In this document: positions 61,401 to 64,000 of the stretch, one piece after another
Position numbering within the stretch: the first letter of the stretch is position 1
How the letters are laid out: the number at the start of each line of letters is the position of its first letter
DNA from: Allolobophora icterica
Lineage: Eukaryota > Annelida > Clitellata > Crassiclitellata > Lumbricidae
Length of the DNA: 64,000 nt
Assembly: GCA_963556255.1 (NCBI GenBank)
Contig: OY744614.1
Span: 35,016,179 to 35,080,178 of the forward strand
Direction: 5' to 3'
Position numbers and translations under genes: made by a program
The notes under the pieces: generated by a model
Database searches by the model: none
Seen by the model: only the letters and a program-made list of their open reading frames with translations
Told to the model about the DNA's origin: nothing

Positions 61401-64000
61401 AAACCACATGCTATTTTTGGAAAAGAACTGTGAACCAAAATGAAAAAGGTAAGACGCATAATTTGTGCCTCTTAGAGGTTGTTAAAAGCTAATTATTAAC
61501 ACTTTAACGACGAGAGTGTAATAAAAGTGACTGGAGAACCAACGCAGCTCATTTGTTGAAGTGTTAAGTGTCGTGATACGTACACACACAAGCACGTACA
61601 CACACAAATAAATGCCGCCCATAAGAACTAATTAATTAACCCTTATATGCATGCAACAGTCCAAAATGAAACTGTACTTGAAAAATTAGCAGCAAATAAC
61701 CAACCACATCAAATTATCAGCTTTCACGTCATATGTACGTAAGTACAGATGTGTGTAAGTATTCAGCATTTCCAGCATAATCCAACTAATAAACTGGTTT
61801 TCTAATTTTTCCGACTCTGCTGGTTTTCTCAGGCACAGTCAAGTCATTACGAAGAATATCTCTAAGATGTACATTCCTGACGTCGAAGTACACAAAACAT
61901 TTCTTAACATGTCAGATGTCAGTTTAGAATTACTATATAAATCAATCAACTGTACAATAATAAGGTATAGTCTTGTAAATATGACTTAAGATATGACCTA
62001 CTTTTCTATTGTCCGTTTTGACATGGGAGAATTCTCTCGTTTTAGCCTTATCAGGGGGGCCAATTCCTGTCCTCCAGTAAAACGCGACGAAGGAAACCTT
62101 TTCAAAATGTCGGCAAAGATTGATCCAGAAAAGTCCGTTGGTGAAGATGGCGCCGACTTTGATGGACTTTTTTCTATGGTTATCTCAGCTGGACAGTAAA
62201 CCCGTTCACGCAAAGACAGATCAGGACGGGGAAACTTTGGCACAGATTCCAGAGGAGAAAAGGCGGAATTTGGCTCCGATGACGGCAACTCAGGTGTTGT
62301 ATCATCCAGTGAGAACAGCACTTGGTCAGTGGCGGATGATGAGCTTAATTTAAAGTCCACTTCCTTCGCATAGACATCGGAGCTAATAGGTGAAAGAAAC
62401 AAATTAATAATACTATTACCAGAGCGAATAATTCAACAATGCCAACAAGCCACAACAACCGTCTTCTCCTTCAAGTCCACGTGTCCAATGGCATCATTAT
62501 TCAAAGTCCTTAGCCTCGTATCCTTCCATCATCATCCAGTCTTGTCTCCACCTGTCTCGGTCTTTCCTTGCCTTCATGTTGCCCTTAAATAGTAGTTCCT
62601 TACCTCCTCTCAACCATTCCTCTGTCACATTCTTGCTGTAGCACATAGACTTTTCTCCTCCACCACCCATAATACACAGTACTTCTCTGTTTTATATTCT
62701 ACCAACTAGCTTTTCCATCCTGCATCAAACTGCATCTCAAAAACTGCTGAACCTTTTGATTTCTCTTGGTCTATGTTCCTCATCCTTACAGAACCATAAT
62801 TATGAGAGTTTTAACCATTTATTCTTCAGGTTCTTGTCTAGTTCCCTCCCAATAATTCCTTTCTCCTCATAAATGCATCTGTGTGCAACTGTGCATGCAT
62901 AACTGTTCTGTTTATTTCCTCATGGCACCCTGTGTCTTCCAGAATCCTTCACCTGTTACATGAACTTGTCTTTCACAATTTATAGAGACCATATTCTTCA
63001 TTTTTTTATACACCATCTTGATACAGAATTACTAAACTACTAACGATAATGTACTGGGTAACATACAACAGGAGTAGCAAATAGTGAGCTTCATACATAC
63101 CAAAATAATACCAGCACTTAAACTAATAGTAACAATGCAAAGATATCAAACATTTACCAAGCAACAATGCAAGTGCATTTCACAGGAACTATCATATGTT
63201 GCTCAGAAACTAGTCAATATCATAGCATTTTCTAAATGGGAAAGTGCATGGAGATAAAAAAAAACTTCTGTTACACTATTTAGATCAGCAATGTGCAATC
63301 TTAATGCATGCCTTAATCATCTGAAGTTTATTTTCTGCTGATGATAATTAGGACAGCCAATAATTAATCAGGCACTCTTCAAACCACAACAGGTTTTACT
63401 TATTAATAAGAACCAGTCCATGGACAAAGTTAAAATGGGATCAGGAAGCATTTCCGACCTGTCATAAGCCACACCTTTAAGATCTGTTAGCCAAGTCTAG
63501 CTCCCTTATGAGGTTTTTAAAAGTCTCTATATAAATTTCCAGATACATACGCTCACACATACACACCTTGTGCTCTCCACACCCTGTGTTGTATGCAGTG
63601 GACATGCATCACGGCCTTCGCTGTCGCTCGCAGAAACCGAATCTAACCACGTGCGTTCGGCCTCTGGCTCGGGTGTTTTCACGTCGACTGGAAGCATGGC
63701 TATCATCAAGGAATCATCGAGATCCTGTTTCATCGCAGAAGCACAACCGCCATCAATGTTGTCGCTCACTGCTGAAATCTGGGTCCTGTATCTTTCACTG
63801 AAATTTGAACTGTCGGCCACAACATCTATGATACGATTTACAACTGATGTTTGGGTCGTTACAAACACTAATTTTGAAACACTAATTTTGGTATCTTGCT
63901 GAATATCTTGCTGAATATCTTCCACGGTACTGTTTGCTTGCTTCATGAAATTATCGTAGTTTGAACCCGCTTTATCCGGTACTTGAGAAACTTTATCGTC
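44993..64000 (-). CDS. MYO9: Unconventional myosin IX, C-terminal half (18 exons; 5' end outside window)
   Basis: A multi-exon gene on the minus strand. Myosin IX is a single-headed actin motor whose tail carries a C1 zinc finger and a RhoGAP domain that turns off Rho. I joined 18 exons by GT/AG sites and matching phases; they give 1,011 in-frame residues and a TAG at 44993-44995. Order: acidic/Ser-rich linker (63567-64000 and 62002-62382), basic stretch (58964-59138), conserved tail helices (54887-57641), C1 (54359-54464 plus 52449-52537), RhoGAP (47644-51705), C-terminal helix and acidic tail (44993-46877). RhoGAP landmarks are GLYRKPG (arginine finger), LKAFFREMPEPLMTF, NHNLLERLIFHL and NALAIIFAP. 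The C-terminal LQDKKESLTNQLPALE resembles the end of vertebrate MYO9A/B. C1 followed by RhoGAP also occurs in chimaerins and GMIP/HMHA1, but the NHNLLERLIFHL and C-terminal match favour myosin IX. The motor domain is not in the window, so the class rests on the tail. Confidence 0.93.
45740..45852 (-). CDS. MYO9: Myosin IX exon q
   Basis: 113 nt, phase 0 in, phase 2 out. Acceptor TTCTGTAG, donor ATAAAAA|GTGAGT. Encodes SEENLLQPGTPEDDRDIRML followed by SAAIQCLQDK, the equivalent of the IQSIKEEKE helix of MYO9B. Confidence 0.92.
45945..46180 (+). mobile_element. LINE ORF2 C-terminal fragment
   Basis: AQSRSFAVAGPSLRSSLPL is the RSFxVAGPxLWNSLPxxLR motif found at the C-terminus of many LINE polyproteins, followed by FCSSFKVHKAHTLRAPL in place of FKxxLKTxLF. 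It sits in the intron between exons p and q of myosin IX, antisense to the gene, just 93 bp upstream (in gene sense) of exon q. Confidence 0.7.
46742..46877 (-). CDS. MYO9: Myosin IX exon p, post-RhoGAP helix
   Basis: 136 nt, phase 2 in, phase 0 out. Acceptor TTTCATAG, donor GTCAAG|GTAAGG. CIQSIIESQLKKIRYTLAGI followed by ATLRASKRQVK aligns with CVExxIxEQMxKYK of MYO9A/B, then a coiled-coil-like helix. Confidence 0.93.
47644..47775 (-). CDS. MYO9: Myosin IX exon o, RhoGAP end
   Basis: 132 nt, phase 2 in and out. Acceptor TATTCAG, donor GAGTGT|GTAAGT. VAQQEESNCMSSNALAIIFA contains the invariant Asn of RhoGAP (N in NALAIIFAP). The segment after ILRTLNELP is shorter and more divergent than in vertebrates. 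Confidence 0.94.
48081..48499. mobile_element. Probable MITE with 15-bp inverted ends, no clear target duplication
   Basis: CAGTGTTTAATCTAG at the left and CTAGATTAAACACTG at the right are perfect inverted copies. Flanking 8-mers differ, so either the duplication decayed or the type is different. The interior again has AAAAGTTGATGACTTTTTT and C-rich runs. Confidence 0.7.
48723..48916 (-). other. Possible alternative terminal exon inside the RhoGAP intron
   Basis: Between RhoGAP exons n and o the minus strand has TTCTTTTCAG followed by an open frame ending in TGA. It reads ASVVQMVLQKIKLRDTG, then YQMVRVRGKSVENRVHL and IIQSIQDMLLSFKEL. The composition looks coding but I do not recognise it. 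It lies on the gene strand. In this frame its phase does not fit donor n (phase 2), and exon n joins exon o correctly without it. Confidence 0.35.
48965..49070 (-). CDS. MYO9: Myosin IX exon n, RhoGAP
   Basis: 106 nt, phase 1 in, phase 2 out. Acceptor TGTTTAG, donor GCCAA|GTAAGA. YDIIEKLPQANHNLLERLIF closely follows the MYO9B segment LEHLPEANHNSLERLIFHL, the best single argument for class IX. Confidence 0.95.
50036..50164 (-). CDS. MYO9: Myosin IX exon m, RhoGAP core
   Basis: 129 nt, phase 1 in and out. Acceptor TGATCAG, donor CACAG|GTGAGT. HIHVLTSVLKAFFREMPEPL followed by MTFELYGDFIRVT is the signature LKxxLRxLPEPLMTF of RhoGAP domains, with the invariant Lys and Arg present. Confidence 0.95.
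50777..51166. mobile_element. hAT-type MITE in myosin IX intron
   Basis: Starts CATAGGCGTAGCTAC and ends CTACGCTCCTGAGTCCCT; target duplication GTGCTCGG at 50769-50776 and 51167-51174. The right half is a tandem array of about 35-bp units (GTCATCAAATTTTTTGACAG) at 50937-51145. Confidence 0.88.
51525..51705 (-). CDS. MYO9: Myosin IX exon l, RhoGAP start with arginine finger
   Basis: 181 nt, phase 0 in, phase 1 out. Acceptor GTTGAAG, donor CACGA|GTATGT. IPAIFERLIPVIEMNGLYTV and GLYRKPGNAAQIKQL form the first RhoGAP helices. The catalytic arginine is encoded at 51577-51579 (CGC on the minus strand). The usual Ser of YRKSG is Pro here. Confidence 0.95.
52203..52271 (-). CDS. MYO9: Myosin IX exon k, C1-RhoGAP spacer
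   Basis: 69 nt, 23 codons, phase 0 at both ends. Acceptor TTCTAG, donor CACAG|GTGTAA. IWAPKDPPDLCNALQQVGIN links C1 to RhoGAP. I do not recognise the sequence from vertebrate MYO9; being a 3n cassette it may be optional. Confidence 0.8.
52391..52443. repeat. (CTGT)n microsatellite at a splice donor
   Basis: About 13 units of CTGT on plus (ACAG on minus), starting at the donor of the C1 exon. Length variation could affect that splice site; that is inference. Confidence 0.95.
52449..52537 (-). CDS. MYO9: Myosin IX exon j, second half of C1 zinc finger
   Basis: 89 nt, phase 1 in, phase 0 out. Acceptor GTTTTCAG, donor GCAAGG|GTAAGA. Joined to exon i it gives VCKVCKLTVHKKCYEKSHVPC, completing C-x2-C-x4-H-x2-C-x7-C, so all eight zinc ligands are present. 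C1 domains of myosin IX are atypical and are not known as strong phorbol-ester binders. A 53-bp (CTGT)n tract begins only a few bases past the donor. Confidence 0.92.
52552..54358. other. Myosin IX intron between the two C1 exons
   Basis: About 1.8 kb, very AT-rich, splitting the C1 domain. No transposon ends or second gene seen. Confidence 0.6.
54359..54464 (-). CDS. MYO9: Myosin IX exon i, first half of C1 zinc finger
   Basis: 106 nt, phase 0 in, phase 1 out. Acceptor GTTTCTCAG, donor TGCAAAG|GTATCC. Encodes GHSFLQIQFTIPTFCEMC then SSIIWVLEKGYVCK. The His, the CxxC pair and the next Cys are the first half of the C1 zinc ligands (H-x12-C-x2-C-x12-C). A longer open frame across the same bases, with no Cys/His pattern, is a shadow. 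Confidence 0.92.
54887..55117 (-). CDS. MYO9: Myosin IX exon h
   Basis: 231 nt, 77 codons, phase 0 at both ends. Acceptor TTGCTAG, donor GTTATA|GTAAGA. YKYRDLMCSFEKVLLAKT followed by INAFRGFVDEFIKKRD is the myosin IX pattern Y-K-D-L-x(4)-FE ... FxxFLDE just before the C1 domain. The exon closes with a Lys-rich stretch (KKESVKRKKKKENVI). Confidence 0.9.
55196..55522. mobile_element. hAT-type MITE in myosin IX intron
   Basis: Ends CAGTGTTTCCCAAAG and GTTGGGAAGCACTG; target duplication AAGTAGAC at 55188-55195 and 55523-55530. 327 bp. It lies 71 bp upstream (in gene sense) of exon h. The internal GGGTTCCGT motif recurs near 22745. Confidence 0.93.
56220..56336 (-). CDS. MYO9: Myosin IX exon g
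   Basis: 117 nt, 39 codons, phase 0 at both ends. Acceptor CACACAG, donor TTACAG|GTTGGT. SSYDVIFKEALNEFHSNLI matches the FKKALxEFRxNI pattern of the myosin IX tail. Confidence 0.88.
57058..57335 (+). mobile_element. tRNA-derived SINE, near full length
   Basis: Pol III promoter parts are visible: A box TAGTGGTTAGCACG and B box GGTTCAAACCC (about 57114), then a non-tRNA body (CACCCCCTAGCCAACTCAGC ... TTCATACCCATGGCTGCC) ending in a (CTT)n tail. Antisense to the myosin IX gene. Other copies or pieces: 6080-6310 (+), 9510-9622 (-, head), 20795-20955 (+, body), 41850-41970 (+, body), 51220-51300 (-, body). Confidence 0.85.
57367..57641 (-). CDS. MYO9: Myosin IX exon f (conserved tail region begins)
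   Basis: 275 nt, phase 1 in, phase 0 out. Acceptor TTGAACAG, donor ACAAAG|GTAAAA. The first two thirds are a Pro/Ser/Gln-rich linker (PQLYQPTASTPPQSVTIVPP). The end, WKYPMDSVVRNVQELKQLEQFF, resembles the start of the conserved helical tail segment in vertebrate myosin IX. A SINE (57058-57335) sits about 30 bp inside the downstream intron. Confidence 0.88.
57766..57998 (+). mobile_element. Second tRNA-derived SINE family
   Basis: A box TGGCTCAGTGGT and B box GGTTCGAATCCC (57811), then ACCTTGGGCAAGTCCTTCAC and an A-rich tail (AAATTTAAAAAAAAAT). A (GTAT)n run lies directly before it, 57722-57756. Only one copy seen. It is not a tRNA gene: there is no acceptor stem or anticodon arm that closes. 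Confidence 0.8.
58964..59138 (-). CDS. MYO9: Myosin IX exon e (acidic then basic linker)
   Basis: 175 nt, phase 0 in, phase 1 out. Acceptor TTTCTAG, donor TTACAA|GTGGGT. It begins with an acidic run (LNLDDDDHDKK) and ends with a very basic one (RSPFRRPGKKPKKG). A basic tract at this place could bind acidic lipid or act as a nuclear signal; that is inference. Confidence 0.8.
60000..60152 (-). CDS. MYO9: Myosin IX exon d
   Basis: 153 nt, 51 codons, phase 0 at both ends, so it could be skipped without a frameshift. Acceptor GTGGCAG, donor GAAGAG|GTATGG. Encodes IEVKPVIMKASSEEIL through RMESMTDTIAEE, mixed-charge linker. Confidence 0.78.
60560..60960 (-). mobile_element. LINE ORF2 relic
   Basis: HVTPIL and, one base shifted, TIKWLPIKQRIEFKVCSL are the same motif as at 43.9 kb. 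Frameshifted and short. It lies in the myosin IX intron between exons c and d. Confidence 0.55.
61113..61170 (-). CDS. MYO9: Myosin IX exon c (19-codon microexon)
   Basis: 58 nt with TTTTTTAG acceptor and GGAG|GTAAGC donor. It completes a Lys codon and adds SQSAFLPSIRTQPGPKDLE, leaving phase 0. Found by matching phases rather than by homology. Confidence 0.75.
62002..62382 (-). CDS. MYO9: Myosin IX exon b
   Basis: 381 nt, phase 2 in and phase 2 out. Acceptor TATTAG, donor GAAAA|GTAGGT. Ser/Pro-rich linker with SSDVYAKEVDFKLSS, KSAPSSPTDFSGSIFADILK and KRENSPMSKRTIEK; several SP sites could be phosphorylated, which is inference. No known fold seen. Confidence 0.82.
62450..63010 (-). mobile_element. 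Possible endonuclease-type LINE relic
   Basis: Minus-strand fragments such as EGKERPRQVETRLDDDGRIR resemble the GRRGRPRxxWxDDI stretch at the C-terminus of some RTE/L1-like ORF2 proteins. Many stops. Weak evidence only. Confidence 0.3.
63567..64000 (-). CDS. MYO9: Myosin IX exon a (5'-most in window, runs off the edge)
   Basis: Open to the window edge in the frame GAC GAT AAA; 144 codons plus 2 bases. The donor is CACAAG|GTGTGT. The protein is polar and acidic, with DIQQDIQQD and DVKTPEPEAERTWLDS, and no domain I recognise. In myosins IX this position lies between the neck and the C1 domain, usually a poorly conserved linker. It ends in phase 2 and joins exon b to give GVESTSSDVYA. Confidence 0.8.

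Overview
This is animal nuclear DNA, not bacterial. Genes are split into short exons with GT/AG splice sites, introns carry tRNA-derived SINEs, LINE 3' ends, piggyBac, pogo-like and hAT elements, and microsatellites are common. The only well-preserved gene is an unconventional myosin IX, a family of animals and their close relatives. The SINE, LINE-tail and hAT mix looks like a marine invertebrate, but the species cannot be fixed from the sequence. LAYOUT: 1-3.9 kb is microsatellites and LINE-tail relics. 3.9-7.1 kb is a cluster of hAT-type elements, one nested in another, with 8-bp target duplications still readable. 7.86-8.32 kb (+) holds two decayed phosphoglycerate kinase (PGK) exons. 10.5-15.5 kb is a field of duplicated exon-like blocks, an antisense BTB exon and minisatellites. 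16.0-20.2 kb holds tandemly duplicated exons of a P-loop (AAA+-like) ATPase, interrupted by about 24 copies of a 59-bp satellite. 23.5-24.3 kb (-) is a second PGK pseudogene, in which a 28-codon piece has been tandemly copied. 25.7-27.0 kb is a dead pogo/Tigger-like transposon. 27.85-28.6 kb is a tandem repeat of about 190 bp. 29.4-31.9 kb is a second cluster of hAT MITEs, with a palindromic element nested in another MITE. 35.93-36.12 kb (-) is a probable last exon of an unidentified gene. 36.9-38.25 kb is a complete hAT-like element encoding a spliced BED finger, and 40.2-41.1 kb is a piggyBac element with intact ends. 44.9-64.0 kb (-) is the 3' half of the myosin IX gene: 18 exons whose junctions all join in frame, giving 1,011 residues and a stop. 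MYOSIN IX: from N to C the visible part runs through a Ser/Pro/acidic tail linker, a basic stretch, a conserved tail helix region, a complete C1 zinc finger, a complete RhoGAP domain with its arginine finger, and a C-terminal helix plus acidic tail. The motor and IQ motifs lie beyond position 64000. The protein should be an actin motor that inactivates Rho where it moves. The most novel material is not a defence system or operon. It is (a) thirteen hAT-type insertions that can be delimited to the base by their 8-bp duplications, several sharing an internal A/T hairpin-like module, (b) the PGK pseudogene with in-frame amplification of its LENLRFH segment, and (c) the duplicated P-loop exons. 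All assignments rest on reading the sequence by eye; no search was run.
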